A stretch of DNA of 64,000 bases from Maribacter aestuarii (GCF_027474845.2 NZ_CP107031.2:2556501-2620500), one strand, 5' to 3'; positions 16,811 through 25,905 are shown, numbered from the stretch's first letter. The notes: generated by a model not told the origin, from the letters alone. Translations and numbers: made by a program.

Positions 16811-17429
16811 ACTTGTCAATTTTTCTTTTAAAGTATTGGTCACCAATTATTTGAAAAACAAATATTAGAATAAAAATGAGCCTTGCCAATAATGGGAAAA
16901 ATGAAGCCAGAACAGCCGCTAAAGCCCAGATTATTACTGCATTCAGTGAACGGAACTGCAGCCAATTTCCAATATCATTTGTCATGCCGTTATTGCCGAT
17001 TTCTTTTTTGGAAATGGTTCTTACCAATAAGAAGTTGAACAGTCCCAAGAGAACAAGATTTAAACAGTAAAACACAAAGGGTGCAGTTCCGTTAAAATCA
17101 CCAACATAAAGCGCAGTTGAAAAGGGTAGAAAAACTACAAAAAGCAATAAGAAAATATTAAGCCAGACAAATTTTTCGGACAGTTCTGTAACATATTTGT
17201 ATATCCGAAGGTGAGAGACCCAATAGAGAGCAATAACCAAAAAACTTACCAAAAATCCTATGAAGCTCGGAATACGATTGGCTAGTAAAGACATGAAATC
17301 ATGGGTGTTCAGCGCTTCAACACTGGGTACTTCTATTTCTAGAATCAACAATGTCATGGCAATAGAAAAAACGGCGTCACAAAAGGCAGTTACCCTGTTT
17401 TTGTCATAAAAGAATTTGTGCTTCTCCAT
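16800..17429 (-). CDS. TMEM175 family (DUF1211) potassium channel-like membrane protein
   Basis: 209 residues with six predicted membrane segments. The N-terminal signature RVTAFCDAVFSIAMTLLILE matches the TMEM175 motif (RxxxFsDAVxAIxxTLLxLE) that lines the pore in bacterial and lysosomal members; here a Cys replaces the usual Ser. The remaining helices include YWVSHLRIYKYV, also typical. Bacterial members form tetramers with leak-type potassium conductance. The gene lies 4 bp after the start of the M3 peptidase gene in transcription order reversed, so it may be read through from it or the other way; all neighbours are on the minus strand. Confidence 0.85.
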   Translation of the reverse strand: MEKHKFFYDKNRVTAFCDAVFSIAMTLLILEIEVPSVEALNTHDFMSLLANRIPSFIGFLVSFLVIALYWVSHLRIYKYVTELSEKFVWLNIFLLLFVVFLPFSTALYVGDFNGTAPFVFYCLNLVLLGLFNFLLVRTISKKEIGNNGMTNDIGNWLQFRSLNAVIIWALAAVLASFFPLLARLIFILIFVFQIIGDQYFKRKIDKYVS

Positions 17430-17433
17430 AAAC

Positions 17434-19458
17434 CTAATTTTGTAATAAACCAGCTCTTTCTAACAGCGCCTCCACTTTTGGCTCAGCGCCTCTAAATCTT
17501 TTATAGAGTACCATGGGATTTTCCGTACCTCCTTTAGAAAGTACATGTTCCTTAAATTTGGCAGCGATCTCTTGGTTGAATATTCCGTTTTCCTTAAAGT
17601 AGGCAAATGCATCGGCGTCCAGTACTTCCGCCCATTTATAGCTGTAGTAACCAGAGGAATACCCACCTTGAAAAATATGTGCGAAAGAAGTGCTCATACA
17701 AGTTTCAAGTGTATCCGGATAGAGGTTTGTGCCTTTAAAAGCCTGTGTTTCGTAGGCTTTAACATCTGTTACGTCAGAGGGGTCTGTTCCATGCCATGAC
17801 ATGTCCAAAAGACCAAAGCTCAACTGCCTTAAAGTTTGCATACCTTCTTGGAACGTTGCCGATTCCTTAATTTTATGCACCAATTCCATTGGAATCACCT
17901 CTCCGCTCTCGTAATGCTTAGCGAACAGCTCCAGAGCTTCCTTTTCATAGCACCAGTTTTCCATTACTTGACTTGGTAGTTCTACAAAATCCCAATAGAC
18001 CGAAGTTCCCGAAAGACTAGGATAAGTGGTGTTGGCCAGCATTCCGTGCAATCCGTGACCAAACTCATGAAAAAGGGTGGTAACCTCGTTAAAAGTTAGC
18101 AGTGAAGGTTTAGTAGGGGTGGAAGGCGTAAAATTACACACATTGGAAATATGTGGGCGTATATTTTGGCCGCCTTCTTTCCATTGGGATTTAAAAGAAG
18201 TCATCCAAGCACCGCCTCGCTTTCCGGCACGAGGATGGAAATCTGCATAGAAAATGGATATAAAGTTATTTTCCAGATCATACACGCGATAGGTTTTTAC
18301 TTCGTCGTGATAGGTATCAATGTCTTTTACTTCTTCAAACCGCAGTCCAAAAAGTTTCTCGGCTACCTTAAATACCCCGTCGATAACATTTTCCAATTTA
18401 AAATACGGCTTCAATTGCTCATCGTCCAGGCTAAATAGTTCTTGTTTTAGTTTTTCGGAATAATAGCTTCCGTCCCATTTCTCCAAGCGGTCAATTTCGT
18501 CTATTTTTTTTGCAAAGTTTTCCAATTGGGCAAATTCCCTTTCTGCCGCAGGTTTTGCTTTCTCGAGCAGTTCATTCAAAAATGAATGGACTTTTTCCGG
18601 CGTTTCGGCCATACGTTCTTCCAGTACAAAATGGGCATGCGTTTTATAACCTAATAGTTTGGCACGGCTGTAGCGCAGTTTGGCTATTTTCAAGACGTTC
18701 TCCTGATTATCCAATTCGTCTCCATGAAAACCTTTACTGCCAAATACCAATGAGAGTTCCCTTCGTAATTTTCTGTTTTTGGCATATTTCATAAAGGGAA
18801 TGTAGCTCGGATAATCTAGAGTAATCATCCAACCTGTATCTTTTCCTTTTTCCCTTGCCCTCTGAGCCGCTGCCTCTTTTTCTCCATCCGGCAGTCCGTC
18901 TAGATCCTCTTCGTTGGAAAGATACATTTGATATTTGTTGGTTTCTGCTAGGATATTTTCACCGAATTTTAATTTTAGTTTCGATAGTTCAGCATCGATT
19001 TGTCGAAGCTTTTTCTTTTTCTCCGCTGAGAGATTAGCTCCGTTGCGGCTAAAATTTTTGTATTTTTTGTCCAACAAGGTTTGTTGCTCTGTATTTAAAT
19101 TCAGACCTTCCCTTTGGTCATAAACCTTTTTTACTCTTTGAAAAAGGTCCTCGTTAAGCGTGATATCGTTACTAAATTCCGAAAGTAAGGGAGAAACCTC
19201 TTGAGCTATTTTTTGTATTTCCTCATTGGTCTCGGCAGCGTTAAGGTTGAAAAAAACGCTAGAGATACGGTCTAGTTGCTGTCCAGAAAACTCTAAAGCT
19301 TCAATGGTATTTTCAAAAGTAGGTGCTACAGTATTGGATGTAATTACATCAATTTCCGAACGGGCATCTTCCATGGCCTTTAAAAATGCAGGCTTGAAAT
19401 GTTCGTTTTTTATTTTGGAGAAAGGTGCGGTATCAAATTTTGTTAAAAGGGGATTCAT
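17434..19458 (-). CDS. M3 family metallopeptidase (oligopeptidase A / Dcp type)
   Basis: Cytoplasmic zinc peptidase that trims short peptides. It has 674 residues, normal for the family. The zinc site HEFGH is at about residues 464-468 (LFHEFGHGLHGML), with the downstream Glu ligand expected in the SGTSVYWDFVELPSQVMENW block. The N-terminal helical domain (FENTIEALE, VSPLLSEFSNDI) and the C-terminal FAHIFQGGYSSGYYSYKWAEVL are family landmarks. There is no signal peptide. Whether it is an endo-oligopeptidase (PrlC-like) or a dipeptidyl carboxypeptidase (Dcp-like) cannot be fixed by eye. The next gene on the strand starts 4 bp away. Confidence 0.93.
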   Translation of the reverse strand: MNPLLTKFDTAPFSKIKNEHFKPAFLKAMEDARSEIDVITSNTVAPTFENTIEALEFSGQQLDRISSVFFNLNAAETNEEIQKIAQEVSPLLSEFSNDITLNEDLFQRVKKVYDQREGLNLNTEQQTLLDKKYKNFSRNGANLSAEKKKKLRQIDAELSKLKLKFGENILAETNKYQMYLSNEEDLDGLPDGEKEAAAQRAREKGKDTGWMITLDYPSYIPFMKYAKNRKLRRELSLVFGSKGFHGDELDNQENVLKIAKLRYSRAKLLGYKTHAHFVLEERMAETPEKVHSFLNELLEKAKPAAEREFAQLENFAKKIDEIDRLEKWDGSYYSEKLKQELFSLDDEQLKPYFKLENVIDGVFKVAEKLFGLRFEEVKDIDTYHDEVKTYRVYDLENNFISIFYADFHPRAGKRGGAWMTSFKSQWKEGGQNIRPHISNVCNFTPSTPTKPSLLTFNEVTTLFHEFGHGLHGMLANTTYPSLSGTSVYWDFVELPSQVMENWCYEKEALELFAKHYESGEVIPMELVHKIKESATFQEGMQTLRQLSFGLLDMSWHGTDPSDVTDVKAYETQAFKGTNLYPDTLETCMSTSFAHIFQGGYSSGYYSYKWAEVLDADAFAYFKENGIFNQEIAAKFKEHVLSKGGTENPMVLYKRFRGAEPKVEALLERAGLLQN

Positions 19459-19525
19459 TTATAAATATTAGGATTTAGTACGAAGAAGGTTTTTGGTCTG
19501 TGCCAGAATGGACGGGAATTTAAAC

Positions 19526-20020
19526 TTACTGTTTCTTGTTATTTATGGCTTTAGCTCCTTCCATTACTTTTTGCTTCAGGCCTTCTTTATAGAATATAAT
19601 CTTGTCCAAAACACATTTATCGGAACTTCCAATAATCTGTGCGGCAAGGATACCTGCATTTTTAGCACCGTTAAGGGCTACCGTAGCAACTGGTACTCCT
19701 CCCGGCATTTGTAGTATGGAAAGAATGGAATCCCAACCATCAATGGAATTACTGCTTTTTACCGGCACCCCAATAACGGGCAGGGGAGACATTGCGGCTA
19801 CCATTCCTGGTAAATGTGCTGCACCACCGGCTCCTGCGATAATGACCGAGTAGCCTTTGGTATGGGCATTTTTGCTGAAATCGAATAATTTTTCAGGAGT
19901 CCGATGTGCGGAAACAATATCTACGTCAACCGGTATGTCAAATCCTTTTAAAATATCTATTGCTTCTTGCATAACAGGAAGGTCACTGGTGCTTCCCATA
20001 ACTACGGCTACTTTGCTCAT
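19526..20020 (-). CDS. purE: 5-(carboxyamino)imidazole ribonucleotide mutase
   Basis: PurE moves the carboxylate of N5-CAIR to C4 to give CAIR in purine synthesis. 164 residues, class I length. The N-terminal VVMGSTSDLPVM, the active-site SAHRTP motif (residues about 40-46) and the GAGGAAHLPGMVAA loop are all present. The gene lies 12 bp downstream of purK, which makes its substrate, so the two act in sequence and are cotranscribed. No anomalies. Confidence 0.97.
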   Translation of the reverse strand: MSKVAVVMGSTSDLPVMQEAIDILKGFDIPVDVDIVSAHRTPEKLFDFSKNAHTKGYSVIIAGAGGAAHLPGMVAAMSPLPVIGVPVKSSNSIDGWDSILSILQMPGGVPVATVALNGAKNAGILAAQIIGSSDKCVLDKIIFYKEGLKQKVMEGAKAINNKKQ

Positions 20021-20032
20021 ATTTTGTGTATT

Positions 20033-21187
20033 TTATCTACTTACTACTTTAATAGTTTCCTTTACTTTTTGAGCTGTATTTCGCGCCTTTGCTACATCAC
20101 AATCCACAATGGTCACATGGCCCATCTTGCGGAAAGGTCGAGTCTGTTTCTTTCCATAGATGTGGGGCGTTACACCCTCCATAGCCATTATTTCATCTAT
20201 ATTTTCATATACGACGTCACCGGTGTGGCCTTCGGCACCGACAAGGTTAACCATAATACCGGCTACCTTGCTGTCCGTGTTCCCTAAAGGCAAATTTAGT
20301 ACACAGCGTATGTGTTGTTCAAACTGGTTGGTGTAGCTCGCCTCTATACTGTAATGACCACTGTTATGCGGTCTTGGGGCCACTTCGTTCACCAGTACCT
20401 TGTCATCTTTGGTCTGAAACATTTCAACGGCCAACAGTCCCGTTAAGCCTATTTTTTCAGATACTTTTAAGGCAAGTTCACGGGCCTTAGTCGCGACCTT
20501 TCCATTAATACGCGCGGGGCAAATTACATATTCTACCTGATTTGCCTCTGGATGGAATTCCATTTCCACCACAGGATAGGTTCTTACATCTCCATTTTCA
20601 TTTCTTGCAACGATTACGGCCAACTCATTTTTAAAGTCGATCATTTCTTCAGCAATACATTCGCCTGGGGGCAGACCTTCCAAATCTTCCATTTTCCGAA
20701 CTACTTTTACGCCTTGGCCATCATAGCCAAATTGCGTGGCCTTCCAGATGAATGGAAGCTCCAATCCACCGTTCAGGACGCTATCTTCAATCTCACTTTT
20801 GTAGGCAAAACGGTGAAATTCGGCTGTGGGAATATCGTTGTCTACATAAAAAAGCTTTTGTTTTGCCTTGTTTTGAATGATACGTAATGCTTTGGGTTGG
20901 GGATATACTTTAATCCCTTCCTCTTCCAACTGCTCCAAAGCTTCAAGATTCACGTTCTCTATTTCAATGGTCAGGACATCTACTTTCTTACCAAAATTGT
21001 AAACATCATCAAAGTTCATTAAATCGCCCAATATGAATTCGTTGCAGGCAATTTTGCAGGGTGCATCTTTGGAAGACTCTAAGACCAAAGTGTAAATATC
21101 AAGTTTTCGGGTTTCATAGAGCATCATTTTGCCCAGTTGACCACCGCCTAAAATACCTAGCTTAAAATCAGAAGAAAAATAATCCAT
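20033..21187 (-). CDS. purK: 5-(carboxyamino)imidazole ribonucleotide synthase
   Basis: ATP-grasp enzyme that makes N5-CAIR from AIR, bicarbonate and ATP. 384 residues, with the N-terminal LGILGGGQLGKMM, the ATP-grasp core (PFIWKATQFGYDGQGV, CIAEEMIDFKNELAVIVARN) and the metal-binding NEVAPRPHNSGHYSIEA. It is the first gene of a purK-purE pair. It is transcribed divergently from the hpt-adk fusion across a 138-bp spacer, so purine synthesis and purine salvage genes share one regulatory region. Confidence 0.97.
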   Translation of the reverse strand: MDYFSSDFKLGILGGGQLGKMMLYETRKLDIYTLVLESSKDAPCKIACNEFILGDLMNFDDVYNFGKKVDVLTIEIENVNLEALEQLEEEGIKVYPQPKALRIIQNKAKQKLFYVDNDIPTAEFHRFAYKSEIEDSVLNGGLELPFIWKATQFGYDGQGVKVVRKMEDLEGLPPGECIAEEMIDFKNELAVIVARNENGDVRTYPVVEMEFHPEANQVEYVICPARINGKVATKARELALKVSEKIGLTGLLAVEMFQTKDDKVLVNEVAPRPHNSGHYSIEASYTNQFEQHIRCVLNLPLGNTDSKVAGIMVNLVGAEGHTGDVVYENIDEIMAMEGVTPHIYGKKQTRPFRKMGHVTIVDCDVAKARNTAQKVKETIKVVSR

Positions 21188-21293
21188 ATCTAAAAGGGTC
21201 TTTTTAAATGAAATCAGACCTAATACGCCGTAAAAATACGCTTAAATTTAAGAATCCGATTCCCCAAAATCTAAAAAACACGGGGCAAAACGC

Positions 21294-21301
21294 TATCTTT
21301 G
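21294..21301 (+). promoter_or_regulatory. -7 promoter box (TAnnTTTG) of the hpt-adk fusion
   Basis: TATCTTTG, an exact consensus match followed by CCAACC, lies 24 bp upstream of the TTG start. The predicted transcript would have a leader of about 20 nt, which supports translation from the TTG at 21326. No -33 TTTG is present at the usual distance. Confidence 0.5.
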
Positions 21302-21325
21302 CCAACCTTAGTAATTTTTTAAAAA

Positions 21326-22432
21326 TTGATACAACTCCACGACAAATATTTTAAGCGTTTTCTAAGCGAAAAGGAAATTTTGCTCGCTGTACAACGTGTT
21401 GCGGATCAGGTTGCGGCGGACTATAAGGATAAAACTCCAATTTTTGTTGGTGTTTTAAATGGCTCTTTTATGTTCGTGTCCGATTTTTTGAAAGCCTATC
21501 CACATCCATGTGAGGTTTCTTTCGTGAAGTTAAGCTCCTATCAAGGGCTCACGTCCACCGGTATTGTGGAAACCTTGTTGGATCTGCCCGATAATATTGA
21601 AGGAAGAAGCGTGATTATCCTAGAGGATATAATCGATACGGGGCGAACTTTGAAGGAATTGGTACATCTGTTTTCCAATACCAATGTAAAGGAGTTTAAA
21701 ATAGCCAGTCTTTTTTACAAGGCGGAGGTCTATAATGGGGAGTATGCCATTGACTATTTTGGACTGGAAATTCCTGATCGATTTATTGTGGGATATGGAT
21801 TGGATTATAAGGAACTAGGAAGAAATTTTAGAGAAGTTTACCAACTAAACCAAAAGCATATGATCAATCTTGTACTCTTTGGAAAACCAGGTGCCGGAAA
21901 AGGTACCCAGGCGCAATTCTTAAAAGAGCAGTACAATTTACAGCACATTTCTACTGGAGACGTTTTTCGTTATAATATCAAAAATGGAACTGATCTCGGT
22001 ACTTTGGCGAAATCGTATATAGATAAGGGAGACTTGGTTCCGGACGAAGTAACCATTAAGATGTTAGAGGACGAAGTAGCCAAAAACCAAGAGGCGGACG
22101 GCTTTATATTCGATGGATTTCCTCGCACCGTCGCGCAAGCGGAGGCATTAGATAATTTCTTGGAATCCAAGGACATGAAAATCAACGCAACTATAGCTTT
22201 AGAGGCCAATGACGAGGTTTTGATCCAAAGACTCCTGGAAAGGGGCAAGGTGAGTGGCCGTACCGATGATCAGGATAAGGATAAAATTAGAAACCGTTTT
22301 GACGAATATAATTCTAAGACGGCTCCGCTAAAAACATATTATGAGGAACAAGGCAAGTTTCACAGTGTCAACGGAATCGGTACGATAGCCGAAATTACAG
22401 AACGGTTGACAAAAGTGATCGAGGGTCTCTAA
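21326..22432 (+). CDS. fused hypoxanthine phosphoribosyltransferase - adenylate kinase
   Basis: One 368-residue protein with two enzymes of purine salvage. Residues 1-175 are an HPRT: VGVLNGSFMF, then the PRPP loop VIILEDIIDTGRTLKEL (97-112) and the C-terminal RFIVGYGLDYKELGRN. Residues 179-368 are a short-lid adenylate kinase: P-loop GKPGAGKGTQ (186-195), STGDVFR, FDGFPRT, and RGKVSGRTDD. HPRT makes IMP or GMP from the base and PRPP; adenylate kinase converts AMP and ATP to two ADP. The start is TTG: the family begins MIQLHDK and the frame here begins TTG-IQLHDK. An internal ATG at 21860 marks the exact start of a free-standing Adk and could give a second, shorter product. The fusion is known in some flavobacteria as far as I recall. 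Confidence 0.93.
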   Translation: MIQLHDKYFKRFLSEKEILLAVQRVADQVAADYKDKTPIFVGVLNGSFMFVSDFLKAYPHPCEVSFVKLSSYQGLTSTGIVETLLDLPDNIEGRSVIILEDIIDTGRTLKELVHLFSNTNVKEFKIASLFYKAEVYNGEYAIDYFGLEIPDRFIVGYGLDYKELGRNFREVYQLNQKHMINLVLFGKPGAGKGTQAQFLKEQYNLQHISTGDVFRYNIKNGTDLGTLAKSYIDKGDLVPDEVTIKMLEDEVAKNQEADGFIFDGFPRTVAQAEALDNFLESKDMKINATIALEANDEVLIQRLLERGKVSGRTDDQDKDKIRNRFDEYNSKTAPLKTYYEEQGKFHSVNGIGTIAEITERLTKVIEGL

Positions 22433-22458
22433 ACCAAACTACTTCATAAAAATAAAGA

Positions 22459-23460
22459 ATGACCGAGGGTAATTTTGTCGACTATGTAAAGGTAAATCTG
22501 GCTTCTGGAAAAGGAGGCAAAGGTTCCGTGCATTTACATCGCGAGAAATTCATTACCAAAGGCGGACCCGATGGCGGGGATGGCGGCCGAGGCGGACACG
22601 TAATTATTCGCGGTAACGAGAATCTATGGACCTTGGTAAACTTTAAGTTTAAAAAGCATTTTAAGGCCGGTCATGGGGAACACGGAAGCAAAAGTCGTAG
22701 CACTGGAGCGGACGGAGAAGATGTTTATTTGGATGTGCCATTAGGAACGGTAGTGAAAAATCCAGAAACTAACAAAGTGCTTTTTGAGATTACGGAACAT
22801 GGGGAGGAGAAGATTGTCCTTGAAGGTGGAATGGGAGGCCGTGGTAACTGGCACTTTAGATCCGCCACCAATCAAACCCCAAGATATGCCCAACCAGGGG
22901 TAGAGGGACAGGAAGGTGACTTTTTATTGGAACTTAAGGTTCTAGCGGATGTTGGCCTTGTTGGCTTTCCAAATGCAGGTAAATCTACCTTGTTATCGGT
23001 TATTACATCGGCAAAACCCAAAATTGCCGATTATGAGTTTACCACCTTGAAACCTAATCTGGGAATTGTGGAGTACCGCGATTTTAAGAGTTTTGTAATG
23101 GCGGATATTCCCGGGATTATTGAGGGTGCGGCAGAGGGGAAAGGATTGGGACATTATTTTCTAAGGCATATAGAACGTAACGCAACCTTATTATTTTTGA
23201 TTCCTGCGGATAGTAAGGATATCGGTAAGGAATATGAAATTCTATTGGATGAGCTTAGGAGATACAATCCTGAATTACTGGACAAGCAACGATTGATTTG
23301 TATATCCAAAAGCGATATGTTGGATGATGAATTGATGTCCGAAATGCGGACGGAATTGGATAAAGATTTTAAGGGTACAAATTACATGTTCATATCCTCA
23401 GTGGCCCAAATGGGAATCGTGGAGCTAAAAGATAGGCTTTGGGAGATGCTGAACAGTTAA
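22459..23460 (+). CDS. obgE: Obg family GTPase
   Basis: Ribosome-assembly and stringent-response GTPase. 333 residues: a glycine-rich Obg fold at residues 1-158 ([27 protein letters not shown]) and the GTPase domain from 160 with G1 GFPNAGKST (169-177), the [17 protein letters not shown]3 region and a later SKSD G4. It lacks the extra C-terminal OCT domain of some Gram-positive homologues, as is common in Bacteroidota. It follows the hpt-adk fusion by 26 bp and is probably cotranscribed with it. Confidence 0.97.
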   Translation: MTEGNFVDYVKVNLASGKGGKGSVHLHREKFITKGGPDGGDGGRGGHVIIRGNENLWTLVNFKFKKHFKAGHGEHGSKSRSTGADGEDVYLDVPLGTVVKNPETNKVLFEITEHGEEKIVLEGGMGGRGNWHFRSATNQTPRYAQPGVEGQEGDFLLELKVLADVGLVGFPNAGKSTLLSVITSAKPKIADYEFTTLKPNLGIVEYRDFKSFVMADIPGIIEGAAEGKGLGHYFLRHIERNATLLFLIPADSKDIGKEYEILLDELRRYNPELLDKQRLICISKSDMLDDELMSEMRTELDKDFKGTNYMFISSVAQMGIVELKDRLWEMLNS

Positions 23461-23546
23461 TCGAATAATAAGTTCATTCTCAATAACTACGCATTTTTTC
23501 TTTAAATTAGAAGGTATATAGCCATCCGGGCTAAATTCAAAATCCA

Positions 23547-24077
23547 ATGATGAAAACGGTAAAATTCCTTTTGATTTTTCTCCTACTGGTTTCCTGTAAT
23601 GCGGTAAAGGTCAATTATGATTACGAAAAGGAAACAGATTTCTTAGCATATAATACCTACAGTTATTTTGGGGATATGGAAACGGGTTTAAGTGAATTGG
23701 ACGAAAAAAGATTAATAAGGGCTATGGACATTGCCCTTCAACGAAAAGGCTTGCTATTTTCTGAGGAGCCTGATATTCTCATAAATATAAATAGTTCTGT
23801 TTTTCGTCAGCAACAGGGAAATTCAGTTGGTGTGGGCCTAGGAGGTGGAGGACGAAACGTAGGGGGTGGAGTGTCCATTGGTATTCCTGTAGGAGGTCCT
23901 AAACTCAATCGTGAGATTCAAATTGATTTTGTAGATGCCAAAAAAGATATGCTGGTATGGCGGGCGTTAAGCCAAAGCCCATTTAAAGAAGATGATCTTC
24001 CTATTGTAAAAGAACAGAAAATACAAGAATTGGTTACCAAAATATTCTCCAAGTACCCTCCCAAACAACGGAACTAA
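23547..24077 (+). CDS. DUF4136 family lipoprotein
   Basis: 176 residues with a lipoprotein signal peptide (LLIFLLLVSC, Cys at about 17). The mature part follows the DUF4136 pattern: VNYDYEKETDFLAYNTYSYF at the start, a helix ALQRKGLLFSEEPDILIN, a glycine-rich insert VGVGLGGGGRNVGGGVSIG in the middle, and a final QIDFVDAKKDMLVWRA strand pair. Function is unknown; members are usually outer-membrane or periplasmic lipoproteins. The paired ATG (MM) leaves two possible starts three bases apart. Confidence 0.87.
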   Translation: MMKTVKFLLIFLLLVSCNAVKVNYDYEKETDFLAYNTYSYFGDMETGLSELDEKRLIRAMDIALQRKGLLFSEEPDILININSSVFRQQQGNSVGVGLGGGGRNVGGGVSIGIPVGGPKLNREIQIDFVDAKKDMLVWRALSQSPFKEDDLPIVKEQKIQELVTKIFSKYPPKQRN

Positions 24078-24229
24078 GCGTCAATAATCACCTTATTTCA
24101 AAACAATTTTTAAATACCCCCATAAGAATGAAAAGTGCCATTTTATAGGCTTTCCGGGATATTTCGTATTTTCAAATATCATTTTAAATAACTGAAAAAC
24201 AATTAGTTACATTTTAGTCAAGCAAAATC

Positions 24230-24259
24230 CCCGTTCGGACATTTCTTTCTACCGTTCGT
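24230..24259 (+). promoter_or_regulatory. LytTR response-regulator binding site (two direct repeats)
   Basis: ACCGTTCGT at 24251-24259 fits the LytTR/AlgR-type consensus [TA][AC][CA]GTTN[AG][TG] at all nine positions. CCCGTTCGG at 24230-24238 fits at eight of nine. The repeats are 21 bp apart start to start (12-bp gap), i.e. two helical turns on the same face, the classic arrangement for a LytTR dimer. A weak -7-like TAGTTTTA follows at 24293-24300 without a -33 box, as expected for an activator-dependent promoter. The next gene is the small membrane protein at 24388. A LytTR regulator is encoded 1.5 kb downstream (25902), so it is the obvious candidate ligand. Confidence 0.65.
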
Positions 24260-24387
24260 CATATTTCACTCTTTTTCACAAGTTTTCTACTGTAGTTTTA
24301 TCTCATCAATCAAACACAAATAAACATTTACAACCTGTTTAAGAAGTTTGAAATTAAAAACAACAATAACAGTTAAAAACAACAATC

Positions 24388-24591
24388 ATGAAAACAATTG
24401 ACAAAACAAAACTTACGGTATTAGGAATTGGAATGGTAACAGTAGCAGTATCACTAGTAGGGGCAATAATGAGCCTTAACTTAATGGATTATTTCTTTCC
24501 ACTTTATACGGGATTGACATTAACCGGGGTAGCACTTTTAAATAAAGGAAATTCAGAAGAATGTGAGGCAGAAGGTGCACTAGTAAAATAG
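24388..24591 (+). CDS. small hydrophobic membrane protein, probable LytTR target
   Basis: 67 residues, not recognised as a named family. Two predicted membrane helices (about residues 9-30 and 34-53) are separated by a short turn with LNLMDYFFPLYTG, and there is a short acidic tail (NSEECEAEG). Codon use is like that of neighbouring genes, and the spacing of AAC-rich leader sequence to the ATG is typical of the phylum. It sits behind a two-repeat LytTR operator and in front of the LytS/LytTR gene pair, so it is likely the output gene of that system; in other bacteria LytTR systems often control small membrane proteins of the holin or transporter type, which is analogy only. The 310 bp upstream hold only the operator and promoter. 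Confidence 0.7.
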   Translation: MKTIDKTKLTVLGIGMVTVAVSLVGAIMSLNLMDYFFPLYTGLTLTGVALLNKGNSEECEAEGALVK

Positions 24592-24710
24592 TGCACTTAC
24601 TTGTGCCGCTGAGGTAAATAAATTTACCACTAATCATAAAATGCATTTTTGAGAAAATATAACTAATTAGGTTTACACCAAAATCAACATAGTTTTTAAA
24701 ACAAACCACC

Positions 24711-24764
24711 ATGATAGCAATCGTAAAATTACTTTTATCATTAATTATCACCGTCCTTTTTTGA
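24711..24764 (+). CDS. possible 17-residue hydrophobic micropeptide
   Basis: ATG-initiated frame MIAIVKLLLSLIITVLF followed by TGA: one lysine and otherwise a single short membrane-spanning stretch. It lies in the 243-bp spacer between the small membrane protein and the histidine kinase gene, preceded by the AAAACAAACCACC stretch that resembles an AT-rich phylum-typical ribosome-loading region. Short frames of this length arise by chance, and nothing but the composition and position supports translation. Confidence 0.2.
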   Translation: MIAIVKLLLSLIITVLF

Positions 24765-24834
24765 GTAAGTTGGTTCCGCCATACCCCTCATGGCCTTTGA
24801 ATATTAACCTATATTTGAAATGAAAACAGAATAA

Positions 24835-25905
24835 ATGGCTTCATTCCTTAAGAAATATAGATGGGACGTTTCCTTCTGGACGGTTCAGGTGTTAGGCTGG
24901 GGAGGGTTATGCTTTATAGCCTACGCATTCACTCCAGATATGGATGGTTATAAGGGAACCAACGTCTTTTTCTATGGTTTAATTTCCACCTTCGTTATCG
25001 GAATTTTTTCTACGGGTCTTTTGCGTTCCATTTTAAAGCGCATTTTAAATTTTGACGCCTTTGATTCTAGGCAACTCATCAAAATATTCATCGCAATTGT
25101 AATTGCGTCATTAATTTACTTTGGGCTTTCGTACGGTTTTGGATATTGGGTTGGAAAACATTCGGAAGAAAGTGTCAAAGTTCCCGAAATGTACAAGGAT
25201 TTTGGAATAGGGCTGCTTTTAATCAATTCCTTCATCACAATCATTGGTTGGACAGTCTTCTACCTGTCCGTTAAGATTGCGGCAAAGTTGAATGCCAACC
25301 GTCTGGAACGTGCAGAACTAAATTCTACCTTAAAACAGGCTCAACTCAATACGTTAAAAGGCCAAATAAATCCTCATTTTATGTTCAATAGTTTGAACAA
25401 TATCCGAGGTCTTATGTTAGAAGATGTAGAGAAGTCTAGGGATATGCTCACTAAATTATCTGAAATGCTACGCTATTCCCTGACTAAAAATGATGTCAAC
25501 GCCATTGCCCTAGAGGAAGAACTGGAAATGGTAGACAATTACATAGCGCTCTCTAAAATTCAATTTGAAGGTCGTTTAAAATTTATAAAAGAAATTCAGA
25601 AAGATACGCTCAGCATTCAGATACCGCCTATGATTATTCAGTTGTTGGTGGAGAATGCAGCAAAACATGGAATTTCCAATTTAAAATCAGGGGGTGCTAT
25701 CAAACTTATTACGAAACGAAACGGCAAGAACCTGGTCATTGAGGTAGTGAACACAGGAAAGCTGATGATTGGGCAGAGTTCAACACAACTGGGACTTAAG
25801 AATATTAAGCAGCGCCTTCGATTATTATACGGGGCCAGTGCATCCTTTTCGCTAAAAGAAAAGAATGAAGAAGTAGTGGCAACTATAAATATTCCCTTAC
25901 AATGA
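24835..25905 (+). CDS. LytS/YehU-type sensor histidine kinase
   Basis: 356 residues. Four predicted membrane segments are at about residues 15-35, 45-63, 82-103 and 123-148. The His_kinase domain begins at LNTLKGQINPHFMFNSLNNI, with the phospho-accepting His at residue 181 in the NPHFMFN motif, and the ATP-binding part has VENAAKHGI (N box) and TQLGLKNIKQRL (G box). There is no large extracellular sensor domain, so the stimulus is probably sensed in or at the membrane. It overlaps the response regulator gene by 4 bp (ATGA), giving tight coupling. The start at 24835 follows an AT-rich stretch; no upstream alternative fits. Confidence 0.94.
   Translation: MASFLKKYRWDVSFWTVQVLGWGGLCFIAYAFTPDMDGYKGTNVFFYGLISTFVIGIFSTGLLRSILKRILNFDAFDSRQLIKIFIAIVIASLIYFGLSYGFGYWVGKHSEESVKVPEMYKDFGIGLLLINSFITIIGWTVFYLSVKIAAKLNANRLERAELNSTLKQAQLNTLKGQINPHFMFNSLNNIRGLMLEDVEKSRDMLTKLSEMLRYSLTKNDVNAIALEEELEMVDNYIALSKIQFEGRLKFIKEIQKDTLSIQIPPMIIQLLVENAAKHGISNLKSGGAIKLITKRNGKNLVIEVVNTGKLMIGQSSTQLGLKNIKQRLRLLYGASASFSLKEKNEEVVATINIPLQ

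Noticed and set aside
24476..24751. 91-residue minus-strand frame over the small membrane gene
   Set aside because: Overlaps the better plus-strand gene and its spacer; no coding evidence.
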